Shown one piece after another: positions 53,106-62,600 of a DNA stretch of 64,000 nt. The DNA is from an uncultured Bacteroides sp. (GTDB lineage Bacteria; Bacteroidota; Bacteroidia; Bacteroidales; Bacteroidaceae). A model generated the notes under the pieces. It was not told the DNA's origin, did not search any database, and worked only from the letters and a program-made list of their open reading frames with translations. A program made the translations under genes and the position numbers. Within the stretch, counting starts at the first letter, position 1; each line of letters opens with the position of its first letter. The DNA is taken from assembly GCA_947074195.1 (NCBI GenBank), contig CAMTOS010000001.1, forward strand, positions 1-64,000, given 5' to 3'.

Positions 53106-55586
53106 ATGAAAAGCCACTATTTGAAGTCATTGTTTTCGGGGATTATTTTGTTAGTTTTCGGATTATCTTCTGTCAAAGCTCAAGTTTACATCAACGAAAT
53201 CGTTCAGTCTAACCTGAACATTATTATGGATGATCTGAATGATTATCCTGATTCCTGGATCGAGCTGTACAATGCAGGCAGTGAAACTGTAAACCTGGAA
53301 GGTTACGGACTGAACACCAAATCGAAATTCTCATCGAGCTATAAACTCCCTTATTATCTTTTAGAGCCTTACCATTATGTCGTTATCTATTGCGATAAAG
53401 TGGGTAGCGGACTGCACACCGATTTCCGTGTAGAAAGTGGTTCGAAGGGCAATCTGTATCTGTATGATCCTTCCGGAACTGAAATTGATGCAGTAACCAA
53501 TATGAGTGCCATGCCCTCGCCGGATGTAGCCTATGCACGTATAGCGGATGGCGATCCGGAATGGAGTTATATGGTAACGCCTACGCCCGGTGAAAGCAAT
53601 AATTCATCGATGGCTTCAAACATCATATTGCCCGAACCGGAATTTAATCTAACCGGAGGATTGTACACAAGCGCTATATCTGTTTATATCACCAAACCTG
53701 AATCGGCACCAGCCAATGCCGTGGTACGTTATACGATAGATGGTAGCGAGCCCGACCGGAATAGCAGCCGTGTATTGAATGAGGGTGAATCGCTGAACAT
53801 TAACAGTACTACCGTAGTAAAAGCTAAGCTGTTTGCATTTGATGCAGTATCGCCCATGGCTACCACACATTCGTATATCTTTCATGGTCGCGAAGTAACG
53901 TTGCCTGTCATCTCAGTATCGACTGACAGCCGGAACTTCTATGATTCTAAAATCGGCATTTATGTTGAGGGAACTTATAATTACGGAAACTTTAATTATA
54001 CCTATAACTGGCGCCGTCCGATAAACTTCGAATACATCGATGGGAATGAAGGTGTGGTACTCAATCAACTTGGTGAAACCCGCGTTTCGGGTGGCGGATC
54101 GCGCGAGGCTCCCATGAAATCGCTGATTGTTTATGGCAATAAGCGTTTTGGAGAAAAACATTATGATTATCCTTTCTTTAACGATAAACCAGAGATTCCG
54201 ATCAAGTCTTTCCTAATGCGCAATAGTGGCAACGATTTTTTATGGAGCCACATCAGAGATGCGTCCATTCAACTTATTTGCCAACGTGGTGGAATGGATC
54301 TGGACTGGCAGGCATATCAACCGGCTATCTGGTACCTGAATGGTTCGTATATGGGCATCATTAATCTCCGCGAACGTAGTAATGAAGATCATATCTATTC
54401 TAACTATAATAAGTTAGAGGATATCGATATGCTGGAAAACTGGATTGAACTGAAGGCGGGTGATGAAGTGAACTACACCGCCTTTAAAGAGTTCTATGCC
54501 AGAACCAACAATACATATGAGGAGTGGGAAGAGTGGATGGATGTCAGCGAATTCATGAATATGTTTATCCTGAATACCTATCAGGTGAATCTCGATTTTC
54601 CGGGCAACAATATCGTGATGTGGCGTCCGCGCACTGATGATGGTAAATGGCGCTGGATTATTAAGGATACTGATTTCGGATTGGGCCTCTATGGCAGAGA
54701 ACACACCTATAACTATCTGAATTTTATTCTGCGCACAGGTAATTACGAAGAAAACTGGGCAAATGGCTGGGATGAAACCAGACTATTCAGAAGACTGATA
54801 GATAACGAACGTTTCAGAAATGAGTTTATTGACCGCTTTGCCGTGTCTATGGGTGATTTTCTGAATGCTGATTTTGGTGGTGCCATTATAGATAGCCTGA
54901 AAAGCAATATCGCTTATGAATTCCCTCATTTCAAAAGTCGCTACCATGACTATAACGCATGGCTGGACTGGAATACCGAGGTAAATAATATGAAGACCTG
55001 GATGCGAAACAGAACGACTTATATGTACTCACACCTGCGCTCGTATTTTGCTCTGAACACAATTGTACCCGTAAAGATCAATACGGAAATGGTCGATGCA
55101 CAAAACCTGAACGTATCGTTTAACGAAAACATGCTCAGCCGTGGTGTATTCGATGGCCGCTTCTTTATCGGTAGAGAAATTCGCCTGAATGCAACCTCTA
55201 AATTAGATGATAAAGAGGTGGTTGGCTGGAAACTGACAAAGACCATCAGCGGCAGTCAGACTACAGATGTTATTGAAGGCAATACCATATCTTACACTAT
55301 GCCCACAGGTTGTAGCCGTCTGACTTTCGAAGCTATCGTAGACAATACTACAGGCATTATTGCCGGACAGGTAAATGATATCTTAATCACCACAGAAAAA
55401 GACGGTATCATTATATCGAATATTTCAGAAGGGGCGACAGTTGTCATTTACAACGCCAAAGGACAAGCAGTTTCTTCTGAAACATCTACTTCAGACTTGT
55501 TAAGATTCGACTTGCCACAAAAAGGCGTTTATCTCATCAGCATCATCAAAGACGGAATTAGCTCAACACATAAAATAATCTTCTAA
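53106..55586 (+). CDS. CotH-kinase-family surface protein with lamin-tail and T9SS sorting domains
   Basis: 826 residues. Signal peptide (MKSHYLKSLFSGIILLVFGL, cleavage near SSVKAQ). A lamin-tail domain lies at about 27-150 (VYINEIVQSN, DSWIELYNAGSETVNLEGYG). A chitobiase/beta-hexosaminidase C-terminal-type beta sandwich follows at about 178-255 (VVRYTIDGSEPDRNSSRV). The CotH kinase-like fold covers about 262-640 (SFLMRNSGNDFLWSHIRDA, WRWIIKDTDFGLGLYG with the metal-binding Asp pair). The last ~65 residues form a T9SS type A sorting domain (IYNAKGQAVSSE, then GVYLISIIKDG ending HKIIF). It should be exported by SprA. CotH proteins of spores are protein kinases; the role in Bacteroidetes is unknown. 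Confidence 0.85.
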   Translation: MKSHYLKSLFSGIILLVFGLSSVKAQVYINEIVQSNLNIIMDDLNDYPDSWIELYNAGSETVNLEGYGLNTKSKFSSSYKLPYYLLEPYHYVVIYCDKVGSGLHTDFRVESGSKGNLYLYDPSGTEIDAVTNMSAMPSPDVAYARIADGDPEWSYMVTPTPGESNNSSMASNIILPEPEFNLTGGLYTSAISVYITKPESAPANAVVRYTIDGSEPDRNSSRVLNEGESLNINSTTVVKAKLFAFDAVSPMATTHSYIFHGREVTLPVISVSTDSRNFYDSKIGIYVEGTYNYGNFNYTYNWRRPINFEYIDGNEGVVLNQLGETRVSGGGSREAPMKSLIVYGNKRFGEKHYDYPFFNDKPEIPIKSFLMRNSGNDFLWSHIRDASIQLICQRGGMDLDWQAYQPAIWYLNGSYMGIINLRERSNEDHIYSNYNKLEDIDMLENWIELKAGDEVNYTAFKEFYARTNNTYEEWEEWMDVSEFMNMFILNTYQVNLDFPGNNIVMWRPRTDDGKWRWIIKDTDFGLGLYGREHTYNYLNFILRTGNYEENWANGWDETRLFRRLIDNERFRNEFIDRFAVSMGDFLNADFGGAIIDSLKSNIAYEFPHFKSRYHDYNAWLDWNTEVNNMKTWMRNRTTYMYSHLRSYFALNTIVPVKINTEMVDAQNLNVSFNENMLSRGVFDGRFFIGREIRLNATSKLDDKEVVGWKLTKTISGSQTTDVIEGNTISYTMPTGCSRLTFEAIVDNTTGIIAGQVNDILITTEKDGIIISNISEGATVVIYNAKGQAVSSETSTSDLLRFDLPQKGVYLISIIKDGISSTHKIIF

Positions 55587-55600
55587 TATCTGATTTAAAC

Positions 55601-56464
55601 ATGAAAAAGGTAACTCAACTTTTATTATTCCTACTTATAACTACTATGAATGTAAATTCGCAGGAAAATCAAAAATATATCGATATCGATTTATGGACGA
55701 ATGGCAAGCCAAACAGTAATGAAATCGATAAACAGCCCTACGATGATAAGACACAAAACTTTAAGCCAACCATTCGCGTATTCCTTCCCGCAAAAGAGAA
55801 GTCGACAAAGCAAATGATACTGATGTGTCCGGGCGGTGGCTACGGACATCTGGCCATGAACCATGAAGGCTACGACTGGGCACCTTATCTGAATGAGAAA
55901 GGTATTGCACTTGCGGTTCTAAAATACAGAATGCCTAACGGAGGTTATTATGAAGTACCCGGTTCTGATGCAATTGAAGCCATGAGAATCATCCGTGAAA
56001 AAGCTGATGAATGGAATATCGATAAAGACAAAGTAGGTATTGCCGGATTTTCGGCAGGCGGACATCTGGCTTCGACCGTAGCTACACAGGCGCCCGAAGC
56101 GGAAAGACCTTCGTTTCAGATACTCTTTTATCCGGTGATAACTATGGATGAGCAATACACACATAAGGGATCAAGACAAAATCTGATCGGGGAAAATGCT
56201 TCCATCGAAATGGTAAACCGGTTTTCAGGCGAACAACAGGTTGACTCGTTAACACCACCCGCCTTCATTGCCTTCAGCAGCGATGACAAAACTGTTTCTC
56301 CGGTAAACGGATTAAGATATTATCAGGCTCTACTGGAAAATAACATCCCCGCATCTCTTCACATCTGGCCAACCGGCAGACATGGCTGGGGTTACCGTGA
56401 AAGCTTTGAATATCATGAGCAAATGATAAATGAACTAAGTAAATGGTTGGATAATCTGAAATAA
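55601..56464 (+). CDS. Secreted alpha/beta hydrolase, xylan-esterase-like
   Basis: 287 residues. Signal peptide MKKVTQLLLFLLITTMNVNSQ. Catalytic residues of the fold: nucleophile Ser in GIAGFSAGGHLAST (about residue 148), Asp in SSDDKTVSP and His in GRHGWGY. The oxyanion stretch is MCPGGGYGHLAMNHEGYDW. It resembles the BD-FAE/carbohydrate acetyl-esterase group often annotated as endo-1,4-beta-xylanase-like in Bacteroidetes. It follows the CotH gene by 14 bp and shares its direction, so it is probably cotranscribed. Substrate (acetylated glycan or other ester) is inferred. Confidence 0.85.
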   Translation: MKKVTQLLLFLLITTMNVNSQENQKYIDIDLWTNGKPNSNEIDKQPYDDKTQNFKPTIRVFLPAKEKSTKQMILMCPGGGYGHLAMNHEGYDWAPYLNEKGIALAVLKYRMPNGGYYEVPGSDAIEAMRIIREKADEWNIDKDKVGIAGFSAGGHLASTVATQAPEAERPSFQILFYPVITMDEQYTHKGSRQNLIGENASIEMVNRFSGEQQVDSLTPPAFIAFSSDDKTVSPVNGLRYYQALLENNIPASLHIWPTGRHGWGYRESFEYHEQMINELSKWLDNLK

Positions 56465-56481
56465 CCGGACTTTACCATATT

Positions 56482-56518
56482 AAAAAGCCCTTTATATACT
56501 TCACAGTGTATAAAGGGC
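56482..56518. terminator. Bidirectional terminator between esterase and sulfatase genes
   Basis: 13-bp stem GCCCTTTATATAC / GTGTATAAAGGGC (56487-56499 / 56506-56518, one wobble). AAAAA on the left gives a U tract for the minus-strand operon. Confidence 0.75.
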
Positions 56519-56562
56519 AGAATGAAAAAAACGTTCAAAATTTAATTCTAATTCTATAGCAT

Positions 56563-58116
56563 TTAATTGTATATTATACCATACTGATTTTCCAGAATCT
56601 TTTCTAAAGCCCATGGATCCTCGATACGGTTAAGTTGTTTTCCCATCTCAGCGCATAGTTCTCTCACTATATCTATATTTTCTTCAAGAGGTAAGTTATT
56701 TAACTGATAAGGATCATTCACATCATCAAATAACACACTATGTGTGAGTTGTTTTGTATTCTTATCAATGTATAATGCAAGTGTATACTGATGTGTTTTT
56801 ATCCCTCTTGAAACTGGAAAATAGTTTTGTACCATACCTTCAGTATCAATATCTCCATTGAGATTTTGCAGATATAATGCACCTTGCGGACGAGTAACTG
56901 ATGCATCTTTATCAAAAAATAAAGGAGCATAATTGTAGCCCTGAACATCACCGGGAATCTGTGCTTCTAATCCACTTAAGCCCAATACAGTGGGCATAAC
57001 ATCGGGAGTAGAGATTAACAAATCATCCACACCGGGAGTTAACTGTCCCGGATATCTTACGATAAAAGGTACATTCATTGATTCCGCATAGGGTGAATTC
57101 TTAGGATCATCGGTTCGCTGACTGGTCATTGTTTCTCCATGATCAGATGAAAAAATCACAATTGTATTTTCATCCAGCCCCATATCATGCAACGTATCAA
57201 GAATTCTGCCGAATTCGCGATCAACTCCGGTAATGGAAGCAAAATAATAAGGGGCACACTGCGCTTTCTCCATATTCGGGTCAGCATTAGGGCGTATCAG
57301 CAAATTATCGAAAGACGTATCTTTATAAAGCAGATAATCTTCTTCCATACAATCTTCCAGTGAGCGATAAGGACTATGAGGCGGATTCATAGCAATCATC
57401 ATAAAGAATGGTTTCGATTTATCGCGAACATTTCCTTCGTTGCGCAAATAGGCTACGACCTTATCCGTTTCATGCTTGGGCGACCATTCCTGCGGATCAT
57501 GACGCTGTCCGTCAGTATCCCAGTAATGCGGATTCTTATGCTCATCGAATGTACCATAAGAATACCAGTAGTTAAATCCATGGCGACGCCCCGGGGGTGT
57601 ATAGGCGTCCCATGCCGGTACTCTGTCTTCAACATACCTGCCCGGACGTTGGGGGTCGTTCGGCGTAGGGAAATCAAGATGGAGTTTACCGAAATAAGCA
57701 CAATCATAACCAGCTTCACTGAAAACGTCACTCATACAAATGGCATCTTCGCGCAAAGAACTTATAGGGCGGCTCGAATTACAATTAAGCGGAACACCGC
57801 TTTTATTGGCATACATACCCGTAAAAAGCATGCCGCGATGAGGACTGCTCAGCGGACAGTTACTCTGTGCAGATGATAAAACTACTGACTCGCGGGCAAA
57901 TTGGTTAAGACGAGGAGTGCGAACAGGATCGGGGGTAAAATTAACCTGTTCGCGAAAACTCTCGTCTCCCCAAAATTCTAACGCATGGTTCCGAAACTGG
58001 TCGGGAAAAATATAAATCACATTTGGTTGTCCGGCCTGAGTTGCATTTGATGCTTCGCAGCTATTCAAAGCAATCAGTCCCAGACTCCCGATTAAATATT
58101 TGAAAGGTCGATTCAT
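56563..58116 (-). CDS. Sulfatase, Ser-type, lipoprotein
   Basis: 517 residues of the alkaline-phosphatase-superfamily S1 sulfatases. Lipobox LNSC (Cys20), so it is a cell-envelope lipoprotein. Metal site: IYIFPDQFRN with Asp39. The formylglycine motif is Ser90-Ser-Pro92-His-Arg94 followed by GMLFTGMYANKSG. It thus has serine rather than cysteine at the modified position, needing a radical-SAM maturase (anSME) that is not in this window. The second metal region is IFSSDHGETMTSQ. It is second in a two-gene operon, 8 bp after the GH88 gene, and probably desulfates a glycosaminoglycan- or algal-type oligosaccharide (inference). Confidence 0.92.
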   Translation of the reverse strand: MNRPFKYLIGSLGLIALNSCEASNATQAGQPNVIYIFPDQFRNHALEFWGDESFREQVNFTPDPVRTPRLNQFARESVVLSSAQSNCPLSSPHRGMLFTGMYANKSGVPLNCNSSRPISSLREDAICMSDVFSEAGYDCAYFGKLHLDFPTPNDPQRPGRYVEDRVPAWDAYTPPGRRHGFNYWYSYGTFDEHKNPHYWDTDGQRHDPQEWSPKHETDKVVAYLRNEGNVRDKSKPFFMMIAMNPPHSPYRSLEDCMEEDYLLYKDTSFDNLLIRPNADPNMEKAQCAPYYFASITGVDREFGRILDTLHDMGLDENTIVIFSSDHGETMTSQRTDDPKNSPYAESMNVPFIVRYPGQLTPGVDDLLISTPDVMPTVLGLSGLEAQIPGDVQGYNYAPLFFDKDASVTRPQGALYLQNLNGDIDTEGMVQNYFPVSRGIKTHQYTLALYIDKNTKQLTHSVLFDDVNDPYQLNNLPLEENIDIVRELCAEMGKQLNRIEDPWALEKILENQYGIIYN

Positions 58117-58124
58117 TATTCAAT

Positions 58125-59366
58125 TTACTTTTTTACATACGCCATTGTATTCTTTGAATCATTTTCCATATTGCGTTTACGCATCAATGCTTCAAGGAAA
58201 TAATAATCGGCATAATTTAATGGCACATCAATTTCAGCATTGTGAGGAATGCTTCCAACAGAATGTTTCAGGATAAAGTTACCATTTGTGCCAATTTCGG
58301 CACGATAAGATGGTGATGCCAGACTTGCCATAATTTTGTCGGCAGTTTCTTTATAGCCTTTGCCAGGCAAATAAACTTCCATTTCATACAAAGCCGAGGC
58401 AGTACATGCAGCCGAAGAAGCATCTCTTGGTTCATTCGGAATATTTGGTGCATCAAAATCCCAATATGGTACGAGGTCGGCAGGCAAATTCTTATTCGTA
58501 AAGATGAAGTCATAGATCTTTTCAGCCTGAGCAAGATATTTCTTATTGCCGGTATAACGGTAACAAGTGATATATCCGTAAAGACCCCATGCCTGGCCGC
58601 GTGCCCATGAAGATTCGTGAGCATATCCCTGTGCAGTATGTTTGTTTCTGACATTGCCTGTAGATAAACAGTAATCAATAACATGATAACAGCTGTTATC
58701 ATCACGATACTGATTTTCGAGTGTCGTATCGGCATGTTTCACAGCAATATCGTATAAAGACTTATCGCCGGACATGATTGATGCTTCGAATAACAATTCA
58801 AGATTCATCATATTGTCGATAATCACCGGACATTCCCATCCACGGGTTCCCTGCCATCCGCGATCGGCATCCCATGACTGGATAACTCCTGCTCCCGGAC
58901 GAAAACGTGTTGCAAGCGAACGTGCTGCTTCAACAATTACATCTTTATATTCTGTTTTGTTATTAAGACGGTATCCGTTCAGATAACTGCACCCAATCAT
59001 GAAACCCACATCGTGATGCCATTTAAGATGTTTCACAGAATCAAGATCTTCTGTATATTTTTCAGCCAAAGGCACCCATTTTTTATCACCGGTCAATTCA
59101 TAAGTTAACCACATGCTGCCGGGAAAGAAACCAGAGCACCAGTCATCAATAGGAACATAATGAATATTACCATTACTATCTATAGTACGGGGATTAAGAA
59201 TTTTACCCGATCTTTCTATTAAATCTGTCTGTATCGTATGCTGTGCAACTGCATTATCGATATTATTCTGAATGAAACAATTATCAGACTGCTTCTGAGA
59301 ATTACATGAAGCAAGTAAAACTATAGAAGTGCTAATTGCACCTAAAATCATTTTCATAATATTCAC
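58125..59366 (-). CDS. GH88 unsaturated glucuronyl hydrolase, lipoprotein
   Basis: 413 residues. Lipobox LLASC (Cys21). GH88 (alpha/alpha)6-barrel signatures with the two catalytic aspartates are seen: Asp119 in LKWHHDVGFMIGCSY and Asp184 in CPVIIDNMMNLELLFEAS. Further family blocks are HAQGYAHESSWARGQAW-like TAQGYAHESSWARGQAWGLY and VPYWDFDAPN. Hydrolyses the delta-4,5-unsaturated uronate left by polysaccharide lyases, from glycosaminoglycans or related polymers. First gene of the operon with the sulfatase. A -7 element TATGTTTG (minus) lies at 59400-59407, divergent from the hybrid sensor gene. Confidence 0.93.
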   Translation of the reverse strand: MNIMKMILGAISTSIVLLASCNSQKQSDNCFIQNNIDNAVAQHTIQTDLIERSGKILNPRTIDSNGNIHYVPIDDWCSGFFPGSMWLTYELTGDKKWVPLAEKYTEDLDSVKHLKWHHDVGFMIGCSYLNGYRLNNKTEYKDVIVEAARSLATRFRPGAGVIQSWDADRGWQGTRGWECPVIIDNMMNLELLFEASIMSGDKSLYDIAVKHADTTLENQYRDDNSCYHVIDYCLSTGNVRNKHTAQGYAHESSWARGQAWGLYGYITCYRYTGNKKYLAQAEKIYDFIFTNKNLPADLVPYWDFDAPNIPNEPRDASSAACTASALYEMEVYLPGKGYKETADKIMASLASPSYRAEIGTNGNFILKHSVGSIPHNAEIDVPLNYADYYFLEALMRKRNMENDSKNTMAYVKK

Positions 59367-59399
59367 GGTTTATTTAAATGTTAATTCTGATTCACAGTG

Positions 59400-59628
59400 C
59401 AAACATAGAGGTTTATAACCATACAGGGTTGTAGAAATAATTCAGGAAATAGCACAATTAGTACATTTGTAGATCTGAAGTACAGCCAAAGGCCATTTGT
59501 ACTTTATTGGAAGTGTTATGTATGGTTTTGTATATTGTTATTAAGTATTTATATACTTTACTGATAATCTTTATAAGTATAATGTTTTATATTTGTGACC
59601 ATAAAAAACCTTTTTTAATCTTATTATT
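59400..59628. promoter_or_regulatory. Divergent control region between GH88 operon and hybrid sensor gene
   Basis: 262-bp AT-rich gap. Minus-strand -7 element TATGTTTG (59400-59407) for GH88 and plus-strand TATATTTG (59588-59595) for the sensor gene. Between them are two direct copies of CATTTGTA (59464-59471 and 59494-59501, 30 bp apart) and an inverted repeat AAGTACA / TGTACTT (59478-59484 / 59498-59504). These could be sites for the AraC-type output domain of the sensor. The first copy also forms TACATTTG, a possible extra -7 element. Confidence 0.5.
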
Positions 59629-62600
59629 GTGAGAAAGTTATTCACTCTTTTTTGTTTGCTCATAAACACCATATTTTGTTTTTCACAGCAATCCGATATC
59701 ACATTCAGACATCTTACCACTAACGAAGGATTATCACAATTCTCAGTGAATAATCTGTATATTGATGAATGGGGTACCCTCTGGATTGGGACCCGTGAAG
59801 GTCTGAACCGATACAATGGCAATGATATCAAAACCTATAAGCTTGAGAAAAATAATCCACATAGTCTTTTTTGCAATACGGTTATTCGTATTACAGGTAA
59901 TAAAGATGGTATAGTATATCTTTTGTGTACAGAAGGTATAGCTGAATTTGATATTGCCTCACAGAAATTCACGACTCTGCTCGAAGGTAATATTAACAGC
60001 ATTTTCTTCAAAGAAAAACTTTATATCGGACAGAAAGACGAGATTTACATCTTCAATGAGAACACACGCAATTTCGACTTTTATTATCGTGTTCCCGGAA
60101 ATGATATAACCATTTCGTGCCTGCATCTCGATGATAATGATGTTCTTTGGATCGGTACTCAAAACAATGGAGTGGCCTGTCTTTCGCCCGAAAGAGAACT
60201 TAGCTTCATAATTGAAAAAGGAAATATCATAAGCATTTTCGAGGATACAGACAAAGATTTATGGATTGGAAGCTGGGAACATGGTCTGTATCATATTGAT
60301 CAGAATAAATTCATCGAAAATTATAGCCATCAACCAGGAAATTCTAATTCTATTTCATCAAACTTTGTACGATCATGTAACGAAGATAATCATGGAAATA
60401 TATGGATTGGTACGTTTAACGGATTGAACAGATTCAATAAACAATCGAAGAAATTCGATCTTTATACTCCGGACAATAAAGTAGGAAGTCTGACACATAA
60501 TTCTATATGGTGCATCGAGAAGGATCAGCAAGGTACTATCTGGCTCGGGACATATTTTGGCGGAGTTAATTATTTCAATCCGGAATATGAAATCTATAAG
60601 CGCTATGAATATACAGAAGAGCGTGAAAAAGGTTTAAGTAACCCGATTGTAGGACGAATGCTGAAAGATAAACATGAAAATCTGTGGATTTGCACTGAAG
60701 GAGGAGGAATAAATGTTTATAACAGGAAGAATAATTCATATAAATGGATACTAAGTGATGGCAAGCCCAATAGTCTTTCACATAATAATATAAAATCAAT
60801 TTATTATGATGAGAAGAATGATATTATGTGGATCGGAACACATTTGGGTGGTCTGAATAAATATGAAATCAGAACTGGCAATATCACCTGCTACCGTATG
60901 AAAGAAGGAGACCCGACAAGTTTACCCTCAGATATTATTCGCGATATAACGCCTTATGAAGATAATTTAATCATCGCCACTCAGAATGGTGTTGTACATT
61001 TTGATATTAAAAGCGGAAAATGTCGCCAATTATTTAAAGATTCCAAAGAAGGCCGTCTAATTAAAATGGTTGCAGATATTCTTGTCGATAAAAACAATAC
61101 TCTTTGGATTGCTGCAACTGGTGAAGGGGTATTCTCTTATCGCTTTGATACGGATGAATTAATAAATTATCGACACGAAATGAATAATCCGCAAAGCCTG
61201 AATAATAATAATGTGAATAACATCATGCAGGATAGTGATGGAAACCTCTGGTTTGCAACAGCCGGTAGCGGACTCGATCTGTTTAATGCTGAAAACAAAA
61301 GTTTCAGCAATTATGATGTAATAAATAATGGTTTATCGAATGACTGTGTTTATGAAATACACGAATCAAACAATGATAAGAATAAATTATTCCTGATAAC
61401 AATTCAGGGTTTATCTATCTTTGATAAAGAACAGGAACGCTTCTTTAATTATAATGCAGAAAATGGCTTCCCGCTTTCAGGGATAAACGAAAATGCATTG
61501 TATGTATCTCCTACCGGAGAAATTTATCTTGGTAGTATACAGGGAATGATTTCATTTAATGAACAGGATTTGCATTTTACACCCAAACCATATCGAATAA
61601 TACCAGCCCGTTTGTGGGTGAATAATCATGAGATATTTCCCGGCGACCAAACCGGTATATTACAGCAGGATTTATGTTATACTCCCGAGATAAAACTCAA
61701 AGCTGAACAAAATGTATTCACCATTGATTTCTCTACTTCGAATCATATACCTGCCAACAGAAGTGAGATTTTATATAAACTTGAAGGCTTTTCAAATCAA
61801 TGGAACTTACTTGAAAGAGATCAGACGAATATTACTTATACCAATCTTAACCCCGGACATTATACATTAATCATCAAAGCCAAACAGGCTGAAGTTGATG
61901 AAGCAAGAATAGATATCATTGTTTTACCACCCTGGTATCGCACCTGGTGGGCGTATATGTTCTATATTACTGCTACACTAAGTCTCATCATCTATCTGAT
62001 ACGTGCTTATAAGGCAAGAATCCGTTTACAAGAATCATTACGCTATGAAAAGAAGCATAATGAAGATATTGAGGAATTGAATCAGACGAAACTACGTTTC
62101 TTTACCAATATTTCGCATGAGTTTCGTACCCCGCTTACACTTATCGTTGGCCAGGTTGAGACTTTATTGCAATTACAGAGTTTTACCCCGGCAGTTTATA
62201 ATAAGCTTTTGGGAGTATATAAAAGTAGTCTGCAACTCAGAGAGCTGATTACTGAACTTCTTGATTTCAGGAAACAAGAACAGGGACATATGAAGATTCA
62301 TGTTTGCAAGCATAATATAATACATTTCCTGAATGAGAATTATCTGATCTTCAGAGAATATACCAACAGTAAGAATATCAGTTTCATATTTGAGAAAGAA
62401 AATGAGGAAATTGAACTTTGGTATGATCAGAAGCAAATGCAGAAAGTAATAAATAATTTACTGTCAAATGCATTAAAGCATTCAAATGAAGGCGGACAGG
62501 TTATCATGTCTGTAAAATGCGAAAATGATCTTGTATGTATTCGCATATCAGATAATGGCATGGGCATCGACGCCAAAGAGATTGATAAGATATTTGATCG

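Noticed and set aside
59478..59504. CAGCCAAAGGC in the HTCS promoter as a solitary array-B unit
   Set aside because: It shares an 11-mer with array B unit 6, but the flanks do not keep the 6-6-6-4 layout and the surrounding inverted repeat has a 13-nt spacer. More likely coincidence or a regulator site.
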